Position numbers and translations under genes: made by a program. Positions 8,802 through 16,465 of a stretch of 64,000 bases of DNA are shown here, in pieces. Under the pieces are notes generated by a model. The model did not search any database, was not told the DNA's origin, and saw nothing but the letters and a program-made list of their open reading frames with translations. Position 1 is the first letter of the stretch. Each line of letters starts with the position of its first letter. This DNA is from Rhizobium album (GTDB lineage Bacteria; Pseudomonadota; Alphaproteobacteria; Rhizobiales; Rhizobiaceae). The DNA is taken from contig NZ_QFBC01000017.1 of NCBI RefSeq assembly GCF_003122325.1, positions 103,422 to 167,421 on the forward strand, read 5' to 3'.

Positions 8802-9532
8802 GCGAAGCGTCCGAAAACACCGTTCCGCTTCTGGAATTTTCCGACGTCCATGCCCATTACGGCCCGGTGGAAGCGCTGAAAAGCGTCAATGTCCATATTC
8901 ACAAGGGCGAGATCGTCAGCCTGATCGGCGCCAACGGCGCCGGCAAGACGACGCTCCTCTCCTCGATCTTCGGCGCGCCGCGCGCTTCGGCGGGGAGAAT
9001 CCTGCACAAGGGTGAAGACATTTCCCGTCTTCCGACCAACCGGATTTCCCGCCGCGGCATCGCGCTGGTGCCCGAAGGCCGGCAGATCTACCAGGACATG
9101 ACGGTCGAGGAGAACATGATGATGGGCACCACGGCGATCGGCATGGAACATTTTGCCGAAGACCGCACCGCCATGTTCGAGCTCTTCCCACGCCTCAAGG
9201 AACGGCGCAGCCAGACCGCCGGCACCATGTCGGGCGGCGAACAGCAGATGCTCGCCATCGCCCGTGCGATGATGGCCCGGCCGGAACTCATCCTGTTCGA
9301 CGAGCCGTCGCTCGGCCTTGCTCCGCTGGTGGTCAAGCGCGTCTTCGAAGTACTGCGGGAGATCGCCGCCATGGGCAAGACCATCTTCCTCGTCGAGCAG
9401 AACGCCAACCACGCGCTGAAACTGTCGCAGCGCGCCTATGTCATGGTCAACGGCCGGATCCATCTCTCCGGCGAAAGCGCCGCTCTTCTCGACAATGAAG
9501 AGGTTCGCAAGGCCTATCTCGGCCTGCACTGA
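8798..9532 (+). CDS. livF: Branched-chain-type ABC transporter ATP-binding protein LivF
   Basis: A 244-residue ATPase, the usual LivF size. It shows Walker A GANGAGKTTL, the LivF-specific ALVPEGRQIYQDMTVEENM, the signature MSGGEQQMLAIARAM and Walker B LILFDEPSLGLAP. The ATG at 8798 overlaps the livG stop. It is the last gene of the operon. The gap to the next gene, about 156 bp, contains no feature I can name. Confidence 0.93.
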   Translation: MSEASENTVPLLEFSDVHAHYGPVEALKSVNVHIHKGEIVSLIGANGAGKTTLLSSIFGAPRASAGRILHKGEDISRLPTNRISRRGIALVPEGRQIYQDMTVEENMMMGTTAIGMEHFAEDRTAMFELFPRLKERRSQTAGTMSGGEQQMLAIARAMMARPELILFDEPSLGLAPLVVKRVFEVLREIAAMGKTIFLVEQNANHALKLSQRAYVMVNGRIHLSGESAALLDNEEVRKAYLGLH

Positions 9533-9688
9533 CGGGTGATGGCTTTGGCGAATGACACGCGGCCGCGCAGTTGTGCGATCGGGGTGAGTTCGTCAGGCAT
9601 TGAGTTTGCAATCGCTTGGAATGCGGAACATTGAGCGGCAAACAGCGTTGGGGACGGATGCACGAACAACCGACAACTGGAGGCCGGC

Positions 9689-10543
9689 ATGCATCACCCC
9701 CAACCACCCTTCCCCGCCCAAAAACAACCGATGCCCGGCATCACCGCCGCGATGGATCCGGTTCCGGATCACGGCGAAACCTCCTATCGCGGGTCCGGAC
9801 GGCTCAAGGGCCGCAAGGCGATCATTACCGGCGGCGATAGCGGCATCGGCCGCGCCGTCGCCATCGCCTATGCCCGCGAAGGCGCCGACCTGCTCATCTC
9901 CTACCTCAACGAAGAGGAAGATGCCAAGGAAACCAGGCGCTACGTCGAGGACGCCGGCCGCAAGGCCGTGCTCGTTCCGGGCGATATCAAGACATCCGCC
10001 CATTGCCGCGCCCTCGTCGACAAGGCCGTCGCCGAATTGGGCGGGATTGACATCCTCGTCAACAATGCCGCCCACCAGGCAAGCTTCAAAAGCATCGAGG
10101 ACATTTCCGACGAGGAGTGGGACCTGACCTTCCGGGTCAACATCCATGCGATGTTCTACCTGACCAAGGCAGCCGTGCCGCATATGAAACCCGGCAGCGC
10201 CATTATCAATACCGCGTCGATCAACGCCGACGTGCCGAATCCGACACTGCTCGCTTATGCGACGACAAAGGGCGCCATCCAGAATTTCACCGCGGGACTG
10301 GCGCAGTTGCTGGCGGAAAAAGGCATTCGCGCCAATGCCATCGCCCCCGGCCCGATCTGGACACCGCTGATTCCCTCGACCCTTCCGGAAGATGCCGTCA
10401 GCAAATTCGGCAAGCAGGTGCCGATGAAACGGCCCGGGCAGCCGGCGGAACTGGCAACCGCCTATGTCATGCTCGCCGATCCGCTCTCGAGCTACGTTTC
10501 CGGCGCGACGATCGCCGTCACGGGTGGCAAGCCCATCCTCTGA
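9689..10543 (+). CDS. SDR family oxidoreductase (YghA / general-stress dehydrogenase type)
   Basis: A 284-residue short-chain dehydrogenase/reductase. The cofactor loop is TGGDSGIG at 47-54, NNA at 125-127, catalytic Ser177 and the YATTK motif with Tyr190 and Lys194. The roughly 35-residue proline-rich lead before the Rossmann fold and the TGGDSGIGRAVAIAYAREGAD stretch (split: TGGDSGIGRAV, AYAREGAD) match the YghA / YdaD / GSP39 subgroup, NAD(P)-dependent alcohol/aldehyde reductases often linked to stress. TGGAGG precedes the ATG. It stands alone between the transporter operon and the next cluster. The substrate is unknown. Confidence 0.88.
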   Translation: MHHPQPPFPAQKQPMPGITAAMDPVPDHGETSYRGSGRLKGRKAIITGGDSGIGRAVAIAYAREGADLLISYLNEEEDAKETRRYVEDAGRKAVLVPGDIKTSAHCRALVDKAVAELGGIDILVNNAAHQASFKSIEDISDEEWDLTFRVNIHAMFYLTKAAVPHMKPGSAIINTASINADVPNPTLLAYATTKGAIQNFTAGLAQLLAEKGIRANAIAPGPIWTPLIPSTLPEDAVSKFGKQVPMKRPGQPAELATAYVMLADPLSSYVSGATIAVTGGKPIL

Positions 10544-10558
10544 CCCATCGATCCATAT

Positions 10559-10592
10559 GGCATCGCCTGACCGAGCCGGGTCGGGCGATGCC
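10559..10592 (+). terminator. Likely terminator of the SDR gene
   Basis: GGCATCGCC at 10559-10567 pairs with GGCGATGCC at 10584-10592, and GACC/GGTC extends the stem. It lies 16 bases after the stop. There is no strong T run, so termination is probable rather than certain. Confidence 0.5.
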
Positions 10593-10687
10593 GCTTCGGG
10601 TATCCTGCCCTCTGCTGCGTGGCAGTGATCCATCTTCCTGCGTCCATGCGGCCACCTTCCGCGCATTGAATACTCTATGTGTTTGAT

Positions 10688-10709
10688 ATATCAGTTCTAT
10701 AACTGATAT
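10688..10709. promoter_or_regulatory. Perfect inverted repeat upstream of the Ldh2-type gene (candidate operator)
   Basis: ATATCAGTT (10688-10696), a 4-nt spacer and AACTGATAT (10701-10709) make a perfect 9-bp-arm palindrome ending 17 bp before the dehydrogenase ATG. A second short palindrome, TGATATATCA at 10684-10693, overlaps it. The position fits a repressor site, possibly for the GntR protein at 12891-13589. That link is inferred. Confidence 0.55.
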
Positions 10710-10726
10710 TGGCCGAAGGAACAGAG

Positions 10727-11764
10727 ATGACCGAAGAGACTGTCGTAACCCTTGCCGCGCTGAAGGAGCGTGTCGAGGCGATTTTCCGGAAAGCCGGGCT
10801 CAACGACACGCAGGCGACGGCCATTTCCAGGGTCATCATTGCCGGTGAACGCGACGGCTGCAAGTCGCACGGCATCTACCGCATCGAAGGCGCGCTACGC
10901 ACCGTGAAGGCCGGCAAGGTCAAGCCGGATGCGACACCTGAATTGCTCATCGAGGAAGGGTCGGCGATCGTCAAGGTGAATGCCGGTGGCGGGTTTGCCA
11001 ATGCAGCCTTCGAGTTGGGCATTGCGGAATTGGCCAGGCGCGCCGCCAAGCTCGGCCTTGCCGCGATGGTCATCAACGATTGCACGCATTTTTCCGCCCT
11101 CTGGCCGGAGGTCGAGGCGCTCACCGAGCGCGGCCTGGCCGGCATCGTGATGTGCCCGAGTTATGCGACCGTGGCGCCGACCGGCGGCAACAAGCCGCTG
11201 CTCGGCACCAACCCCTTCGCCTTCGGCTGGCCGCGGCAGGGCGGTTCGCCCTATGTCTTCGATTTCGCCACCTCGGTTGCCGCACGCGGCGAGATCGAGC
11301 TGCACCGCCGCGCCGGCAAACAACTGCCCGAAGGCTGGGCCATCGATGCCGATGGCAAGCCGACGACCGATCCGGAAGCGGCGCTGGCCGGCGCGATGCT
11401 GCCTTTCGGCGGCCACAAGGGATCGGCGATTGCCACGATGGTGGAACTGCTGGCCGGCATCATGATCGGCGACCTCACCAGCCCGGAAGTGCTGGATTAT
11501 CTCGGCACCACGACGCTGGCACCGTTCCATGGCGAACTGATCCTTGCCTTTTCGCCCGAAGCCTTCGCCAAGGGTCGGCCCGGCGATCCGTTTGCGCGGG
11601 CGGAAGTGCTGTTCGAAGCCATTGTCGGCCAGGGCGCCCGCCTGCCCTCGCAACGCCGCTTCGCCGCACGGCGAACGTCGGAAAGCGAAGGCGTCACGCT
11701 TTCCGCCGCCGAAATCCAGCAGTTGGAACGGCTGCTCGACAAGGGGCTGGACGCGGTCTCCTGA
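10727..11764 (+). CDS. Ldh2 / malate-lactate dehydrogenase family oxidoreductase
   Basis: 345 residues, the usual length of the Ldh2 family (NAD(P)H-dependent enzymes that include sulfolactate and ureidoglycolate dehydrogenases and delta1-pyrroline/piperideine-2-carboxylate reductases). Typical stretches are ERDGCKSHGIYR near residue 50, GTNPFAFGWPR, FDFATSVAARGEIE and FGGHKGSAIATMVELLAG. The ATG at 10727 with GAAGGAACAG upstream is preferred over a TTG at 10709 that would fall inside the palindrome. It converges with the DapA-family gene across a shared terminator. The neighbourhood suggests imino-acid or hydroxy-acid reduction in proline-analogue catabolism. Confidence 0.85.
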   Translation: MTEETVVTLAALKERVEAIFRKAGLNDTQATAISRVIIAGERDGCKSHGIYRIEGALRTVKAGKVKPDATPELLIEEGSAIVKVNAGGGFANAAFELGIAELARRAAKLGLAAMVINDCTHFSALWPEVEALTERGLAGIVMCPSYATVAPTGGNKPLLGTNPFAFGWPRQGGSPYVFDFATSVAARGEIELHRRAGKQLPEGWAIDADGKPTTDPEAALAGAMLPFGGHKGSAIATMVELLAGIMIGDLTSPEVLDYLGTTTLAPFHGELILAFSPEAFAKGRPGDPFARAEVLFEAIVGQGARLPSQRRFAARRTSESEGVTLSAAEIQQLERLLDKGLDAVS

Positions 11765-11780
11765 CGCTGCAGCCATACAA

Positions 11781-11807
11781 AAAGACCCTCCGCAGGGAAG
11801 GGTCTTT
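11781..11807. terminator. Bidirectional terminator between convergent genes
   Basis: AAAGACCCT at 11781-11789 and AGGGTCTTT at 11799-11807 form a perfect 9-bp stem with A and T tracts on the two sides, so it can work in both directions. It lies between the dehydrogenase stop (11764) and the stop of the leftward DapA-family gene (11831). Confidence 0.85.
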
Positions 11808-11830
11808 CATAACCGAATGATCCGGAAGGC

Positions 11831-12790
11831 TTATGCCTTGTAGGTCTGGACCGCACCCGGAAGCTGGCTCCACTGCGCATACCAGGCATCGAACAGCTTG
11901 AGCTGGGCCTCGACATAACCGCGCTGGCTGTCGGACAGCGTATCGGTCTCGTTGAAATGCAGGGTGTATTCCTTGTCGCCCTTCAACACCATCATGTGCT
12001 TGAAGAACAGCACGAGGTCCGGACCTTCGTCGAACGAAGACAGCACGGCAAGCGCCGATTCCAGTTCCAGCGCCCGCCGGCGGGCATCCGGGTCGCCGGC
12101 GGCGGCAGCGCGCGCCAGGTTGCACATATGGATGACTTCCTTCGGCAGCACGCAGCCGATGCCGGTGATCGCGCTGGTGGCGCCGCAATTGACGAAGCCG
12201 TGGAACACGCAGGTATCGACGCCGATCATCAGCGTCACCTCGTCATCGCGGCTGGTGATGTTTTCCGCCGCATACCGCATGTCGTCGGCGCCGCCGAATT
12301 CCTTGAAGCCGACGAGATTGGGATGTTCGGCACGCAGCGCGAAAAACAGGTCGGCGCGGGTCGCAAAGCCGTAATACGGGCTGTTGTAGATGACCGCCGG
12401 CAGATCGGGCGCTGCAGACAGGATCGCCTTGAAATGGTTCTTCTGGGCGGCGATCACCGATCCGCGCGACAGGACGCGCGGGATGACCATCAAGCCTTTT
12501 GCACCGACCTTCTGGGCATGGGCGGCATGGGCAACGGCCAAGGCCGTGTTGACGGCGCCGGTGCCGACGATCACTGGTACGCCGGCCTTGACGAGACGTT
12601 CGACACCTTCCATGCGCTGCGCGTCCGTGAGAAGCGGCCAGTCGCCCATCGAGCCGCAATAGACGACGGCAGACATGCCCTTGGCGATCAGTTCCTTGCC
12701 CTTGCGCACCAGCGCATCGAAATCCGGGCTGCGATCGTCGTTGCACGGCGTCATCAGCGCGGGAATTACACCTGAGAAAATATTGGCCAT
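11831..12790 (-). CDS. DapA/NAL superfamily lyase or deaminase
   Basis: A 319-residue TIM-barrel protein of the dihydrodipicolinate synthase / N-acetylneuraminate lyase superfamily. The Schiff-base lysine is Lys163 in GFKEFGG and the catalytic tyrosine is Tyr135 in IYNSPYYG. It lacks close DapA features, and the sequence resembles the rhizobial group that includes delta1-pyrroline-4-hydroxy-2-carboxylate deaminase of hydroxyproline breakdown; that is recall, not a search result. It is transcribed leftward from a promoter just after the gntR gene. Other aldolase or dehydratase activities in the superfamily remain possible. Confidence 0.85.
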   Translation of the reverse strand: MANIFSGVIPALMTPCNDDRSPDFDALVRKGKELIAKGMSAVVYCGSMGDWPLLTDAQRMEGVERLVKAGVPVIVGTGAVNTALAVAHAAHAQKVGAKGLMVIPRVLSRGSVIAAQKNHFKAILSAAPDLPAVIYNSPYYGFATRADLFFALRAEHPNLVGFKEFGGADDMRYAAENITSRDDEVTLMIGVDTCVFHGFVNCGATSAITGIGCVLPKEVIHMCNLARAAAAGDPDARRRALELESALAVLSSFDEGPDLVLFFKHMMVLKGDKEYTLHFNETDTLSDSQRGYVEAQLKLFDAWYAQWSQLPGAVQTYKA

Positions 12791-12840
12791 TCTTTCACAC
12801 TCCTCTTGCGAGCAAGCGCCCCTGCGCCGCCGTGTCCGCG

Positions 12841-12875
12841 ATTATAAATACACGATAAATTTTATTTGTCGACAA
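12841..12875 (-). promoter_or_regulatory. Promoter and candidate GntR operator of the DapA-family gene
   Basis: Read leftward, TATAAT (the complement of 12841-12846) is a good -10 box. The perfect palindrome TTGTCGACAA at 12866-12875 overlaps the expected -35. It fits the TNGT-NN-ACNA shape seen for FCD-type GntR repressors, so autoregulation or local regulation by the adjacent GntR is likely. The 100-bp gap is strongly AT-rich. Confidence 0.55.
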
Positions 12876-12890
12876 GAAAAATACAAAACT

Positions 12891-13589
12891 TCATAAATCG
12901 ATATCCAGCTGGCCGCGCCGGCTGAAAAGTTTCTGGATCTGCGAGACGATCTGCTCGGCATGGAGCTTGCCCAGGCGGTCGGCTTCCGTCAGATCCCGCG
13001 CCGCAATGGCCGCGATGATCTCTTCATGCTCATCGACGAAACGCGGCGGCAGCCGATCCTCGTAGGATTGGTAATAGAGCCGCAGGATGCGCCGGCCCTC
13101 ATCCAGCAGCCGGTTGAAGAGGCTGATGAAATATGGGTTACGGCCGGCCTCGGCGATGGCTGCGTGGAAGGCGGCGTTGGTGGCGATCATGGCGAGCGCA
13201 TCCTGCGCCTGCACCGCCGCGGCAAATTCCGCCTGCCGGGCATGGATGATCTCCAGGTCCGCCTCGCGGTGATATTCGGCAGCCAGACGCGTGGTGACGC
13301 GGTACATCAGCACCAGCGCATCGAAGAACGTATGCATGTTGATGAAATCGATGGTGGAAACCCGCGTCGACCGGTTGGGCAGGGTTTCGATCAACCCCTC
13401 GCTGGCAAGCCGCACAAGCGCCTCGCGGATCGGCGTGCGGGAAATGCCGAAGCGTTCGGCGAGATACACCTCGTCGATCGGACTTCCCGGGGCCATTTCC
13501 AGGTCGAGGATCTCGTCGCGCAGGACGTCGTAGACCATTTTTACACCGGAACCGCGTTTGCGCTCCGGTCCGGAACCTGCTTCAGCCAT
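12891..13589 (-). CDS. GntR family transcriptional regulator, FCD (FadR-like) type
   Basis: A 232-residue repressor-type protein. The N-terminal winged helix contains YDVLRDEILDLEMAPGSPI and the recognition region LAERFGISRTPIREALVRL. The C-terminal all-helical FCD domain carries the conserved His in FHAAIAEAGRNPYF and DEHEEIIAAI, the usual metal/ligand pocket. The ATG at 13589 follows a GGGGG element; a GTG two codons upstream is the alternative. The DapA-family gene lies directly downstream on the same strand and the amidohydrolase upstream, so it probably senses an intermediate of this cluster and binds TTGTCGACAA at 12866. Confidence 0.9.
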   Translation of the reverse strand: MAEAGSGPERKRGSGVKMVYDVLRDEILDLEMAPGSPIDEVYLAERFGISRTPIREALVRLASEGLIETLPNRSTRVSTIDFINMHTFFDALVLMYRVTTRLAAEYHREADLEIIHARQAEFAAAVQAQDALAMIATNAAFHAAIAEAGRNPYFISLFNRLLDEGRRILRLYYQSYEDRLPPRFVDEHEEIIAAIAARDLTEADRLGKLHAEQIVSQIQKLFSRRGQLDIDL

Positions 13590-13668
13590 TGGCACCCCCT
13601 ATGTCGACATCAGGGATACATGAGTGGCCAATCATCGGCAATCGCGCGGGCTGCTTCTGCCAGATCGG

Positions 13669-15171
13669 CTACGAATCCGCAAAGGGGTAGGTCGGTGGAA
13701 ACATGTCCTTGACGGCCGGATGACCCCAAGTGCGTTCCGGATATTTGGCAACCAGACCTTCGAACTGCCGTTGGGCCTGTCTGCGGGCTTCATGCACATC
13801 GAAGCCTGGGACGTCTCCATCGCGCATCGACAGGCGGCCATCGACAAAAACCGCCCGCGTCACCCGGCCCGTCGCCCCGAAGATCAGCGACTGAACGGGG
13901 TCGACCGTCGGCACAAAGCCGCTGTCGCCCAGGTCGAAAATGGCGATATCCGCTTTTGAACCGGCCTGCAGACGGCCGAGATCGCTGCGGCCAAGCGCTT
14001 CGGCACCGCCGATCGTGGCCGCGTCGAACACCTCCGATGTCGCAAGCCCCTGTTCGTCGCCCTCGGCGAGGCGGCCCATCATCAGTGCCACGGCCATGTT
14101 CAGCACCATGTCCGGCGGTGCGGTATCCGTGCCCATGCCGATGCGGATGCCGAGGTCGCGGCAGCGGCGGAACGAGCGCAACAACTCGCCGCCCCGCGCA
14201 TAAACCAGCGGGCAGTGGGCGATGGTGACACCGTGGCGGGCATAGAGGTCGAGATCCTCCGGCTCGGCCTCGACCGCATGCGGCGCGATCAGCCGCTCGT
14301 GCAGCAGGCCGTGCCGGGCGAGCCATTGTGGTGCCGTCGCGCCGTGCAGGCGTTGCACGGTTCGCCGCTCCATCTTGCCCTGCGCCATGTGCAACCGCAC
14401 CGGCAGCCCCATCTCCGCCGACGCCGCCATGGTGCGCTTCAGGAGCGGCAGCGTGCAGGTCTCCACCCGGTCCGGCGCCAGCATTGCCTGCACCAGCCCT
14501 TCGTATTTCCCGGAGATCCGCCCGGCAAAACCGATGGCGTCCTCGAGCCCGCGAAGGCCACGGGCTTCGTCGAAGACAGGCTCCAGCACGCCGGGTGCCT
14601 CGCAGACCATGCCGCCGGAGCGATAGGCCGGCCCCAGCCAGACACGCAGCCCCAGATCGCCGGCTGCCGTCGCAGCCGCATCGAATTCGGCAACCGTTTC
14701 CGCCCATTCGCGATAGAACAGCGAGGCGATCGGTAGTGCCGTGGTGATGCCGTTGCGCAGCAGCTGGCTGAAGGCGTAACGCTTCTGGAACGCCAGTTCC
14801 TCCGGCGAATACATCTCGTACGGGCCACGATCGACATAGCTGCGCGGCCAGACACGGCCCGTCGCCCAGCCGGGACCGTAGTCCACCGTGAGGAGCGTCG
14901 TATCGAGATCGGAGAGCGCGTCGAGATCGATGAAGCCGGGCGACACGAGCATGTCGCCCAGATCGATCCGTCGCGCCACCTCGCCGGGAAAACGCGGGCC
15001 GACATAAACGACATCCGCCCCCTCGATGACGATTTCGCCGTCGCGCAACAGCCGGTGGCGACCATCGGCATGGGCGACGATCCATCGGGCCGATAGCGCC
15101 GTGCGTCCCTCGGGTCGCGCACCGAGCACAAGTTCGGACAGGCCTGTGGCAATCTCGCGGTCCGAACTCAT
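13669..15171 (-). CDS. Amidohydrolase-superfamily protein lacking the canonical HxH
   Basis: A 500-residue protein of the metal-dependent hydrolase superfamily (cytosine deaminase / chlorohydrolase branch, COG0402-like). The later ligands are in place: His261 in RLHMAQG, His298 in APHAVEAE, H319-C320 in IAHCPL and Asp349 in GMGTDTAPPD. The HxH after strand 1 is missing: where PGFxxxHxH is expected the protein reads PGFIDLDALSD, giving D84 and L86. This may be a subgroup with altered metal binding or an inactive enzyme. The ATG overlaps the stop of a small upstream reading frame (ATGA). The substrate, presumably a cyclic or N-containing compound, is unknown. Confidence 0.8.
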   Translation of the reverse strand: MSSDREIATGLSELVLGARPEGRTALSARWIVAHADGRHRLLRDGEIVIEGADVVYVGPRFPGEVARRIDLGDMLVSPGFIDLDALSDLDTTLLTVDYGPGWATGRVWPRSYVDRGPYEMYSPEELAFQKRYAFSQLLRNGITTALPIASLFYREWAETVAEFDAAATAAGDLGLRVWLGPAYRSGGMVCEAPGVLEPVFDEARGLRGLEDAIGFAGRISGKYEGLVQAMLAPDRVETCTLPLLKRTMAASAEMGLPVRLHMAQGKMERRTVQRLHGATAPQWLARHGLLHERLIAPHAVEAEPEDLDLYARHGVTIAHCPLVYARGGELLRSFRRCRDLGIRIGMGTDTAPPDMVLNMAVALMMGRLAEGDEQGLATSEVFDAATIGGAEALGRSDLGRLQAGSKADIAIFDLGDSGFVPTVDPVQSLIFGATGRVTRAVFVDGRLSMRDGDVPGFDVHEARRQAQRQFEGLVAKYPERTWGHPAVKDMFPPTYPFADS

Positions 15172-15392
15172 GCTGCCCCCGCCAGATCACCCGCCCTGTC
15201 GCACGCAAAGGCATAGGTTCCCGCCTTCGAGATGCGAAAACCGTCGGCCGGGCGCCCGCCGCTCGACTCGTCTGGCAGTTTCGTCCCGGCGACAGGAGCC
15301 TGTTCGAGCATGGCGCGCTTCAGAATGCGACGGATGGCATCGGATATGGAGAACGTGGATTTTCGGGTCTTGACCCGGGAAGTGCCTGCCAT
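15168..15392 (-). CDS. Small hypothetical protein coupled to the amidohydrolase
   Basis: A 74-residue reading frame whose TGA overlaps the amidohydrolase ATG (ATGA) and whose own ATG has AGGA about 8 bases upstream. The first half is basic with a helix-like stretch (SISDAIRRILKRAMLEQ); the second is Gly/Pro-rich. I do not recognise a family. The coupling and ribosome-binding site favour a real leader or small gene, but length and composition do not exclude chance. The roughly 170 bp further upstream show nothing clear. Confidence 0.35.
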   Translation of the reverse strand: MAGTSRVKTRKSTFSISDAIRRILKRAMLEQAPVAGTKLPDESSGGRPADGFRISKAGTYAFACDRAGDLAGAA

Positions 15393-15562
15393 GATCGTCC
15401 TGATCCGGATTGCGACGTGCGTTGAGAGGCGCCCGGTGATGGATAGGACTTTTCACTGTCTTCGTCCATCGCCCCGGAGTATCGGCAACGGCAAGAAAGG
15501 CCGGCCTGCGTCTTCCAAATCGGCGCCGGATTGTTTGAAGTCGCGGGGATTCGGCTGTAAAC

Positions 15563-16177
15563 GTGGCCAAAATCGCGTCCGGTGAGTGCCGGACGATCCG
15601 AACGGGCTGGAGACACATCCTGGATTTCGAAGACGACACGCCATCCGATGCACCGACGCCGCGCATGTTCTCCTGGGCGCGCAACTCGACCATCTATCGC
15701 ATCGAAAAGCGTATGCACACGCAAAAGCAGCTTTTCGAGGCGATAAGTCGCAAAGCCAGGGAGAAATTCGAAGGCATCAGCGCCGCACAGGTCAAGGCAC
15801 TGGCGGATTCGGCCGTCCAGTTCGCCTACGACAACAAGGCGCTCGACGACACCGCCTTTGCCGAAATCAGCACCCGTTCCGGCACGCGAAGCGGCAAGTC
15901 GAAACGCGCCATCGCTCAAAAACTATCGCAGAAGGGCGTTGCGAAAGAGACGATCGCGATAGCCGTCGCCGAGGCGGACGACCTCCAGGCGGCCATCGCG
16001 CTTGCGCGCAAGCGGGCGTTCGGGCCGTTCCGCAAGGGTGACCTCGACGAGAAACGCAAGGCGAAGGAACTCTCGGCCTTCGCCCGGGCGGGTTTCAGCT
16101 TCGACATCGGCAAGCGCGTGTTCGAGATGTCGCTCGACGATGCCGAAGAGGCCTTGGATGCGGGTCGCGGCCTCTAG
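15563..16177 (+). CDS. recX: RecX family regulatory protein
   Basis: About 204 residues if the GTG at 15563 is used. The region from residue 35 on resembles RecX proteins of rhizobia: PRMFSWARNSTIYRIEKRM, KALDDTAFAEISTRSG and SKRAIAQKLSQKGV, made of the three-helix repeats typical of RecX, then KRAFGPF and ELSAFARAGFSFDIGKRVFE. RecX binds RecA filaments and modulates recombination and SOS. The start is uncertain: no good ATG precedes the conserved part except M35 at 15665, which would trim some of it. recA is not in the window, so this copy stands alone. Confidence 0.8.
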   Translation: MAKIASGECRTIRTGWRHILDFEDDTPSDAPTPRMFSWARNSTIYRIEKRMHTQKQLFEAISRKAREKFEGISAAQVKALADSAVQFAYDNKALDDTAFAEISTRSGTRSGKSKRAIAQKLSQKGVAKETIAIAVAEADDLQAAIALARKRAFGPFRKGDLDEKRKAKELSAFARAGFSFDIGKRVFEMSLDDAEEALDAGRGL

Positions 16178-16205
16178 AAAAGTTTCGGCTCAAAGCCTGG
16201 GCGTC

Positions 16206-16424
16206 AGGGCGCAGCGCAGCCTCAGCCCGGGTTACGTCTGGATCGGCCAGGCGACGATCGGCGGCTGGCCGCGGATGCCGCTGGTGTTCCTCGTCGCCAT
16301 CATCGGCATGTATGTGCTCTTGCGCCACACCTTGCTCGGCCGCTCGATCTTTGCCGTCGGCGGCAACCAGGTGGCATCGAATTCCGCCAGCAACCGGGTC
16401 CATCGCGTCAAGATATTGTCCTGA
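16206..16424 (+). pseudogene. Remnant of an RbsC/XylH-type sugar ABC permease
   Basis: Immediately after recX, one frame reads a short permease-like piece: PLVFLVAIIGMYVLLRHT, then LLGRSIFAVGGNQVA and RVHRVKIL. This matches the middle of ribose/xylose-type permeases (consensus TxxGRxxxAIGGNxxAAxxxGI). There is no start, the remaining transmembrane segments are absent and a stop follows at once. It is therefore a fragment left from a larger gene. Confidence 0.6.
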
Positions 16425-16465
16425 GGGAAAGCGCCGGGCCCATCTCTGCCCGGCGCCTGCGTTTC

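Noticed and set aside
9533..9688. Possible small gene between livF and the SDR gene
   Set aside because: Short frames here have no ribosome-binding site or motif, and the leftward frame is antisense to livF and the SDR gene.
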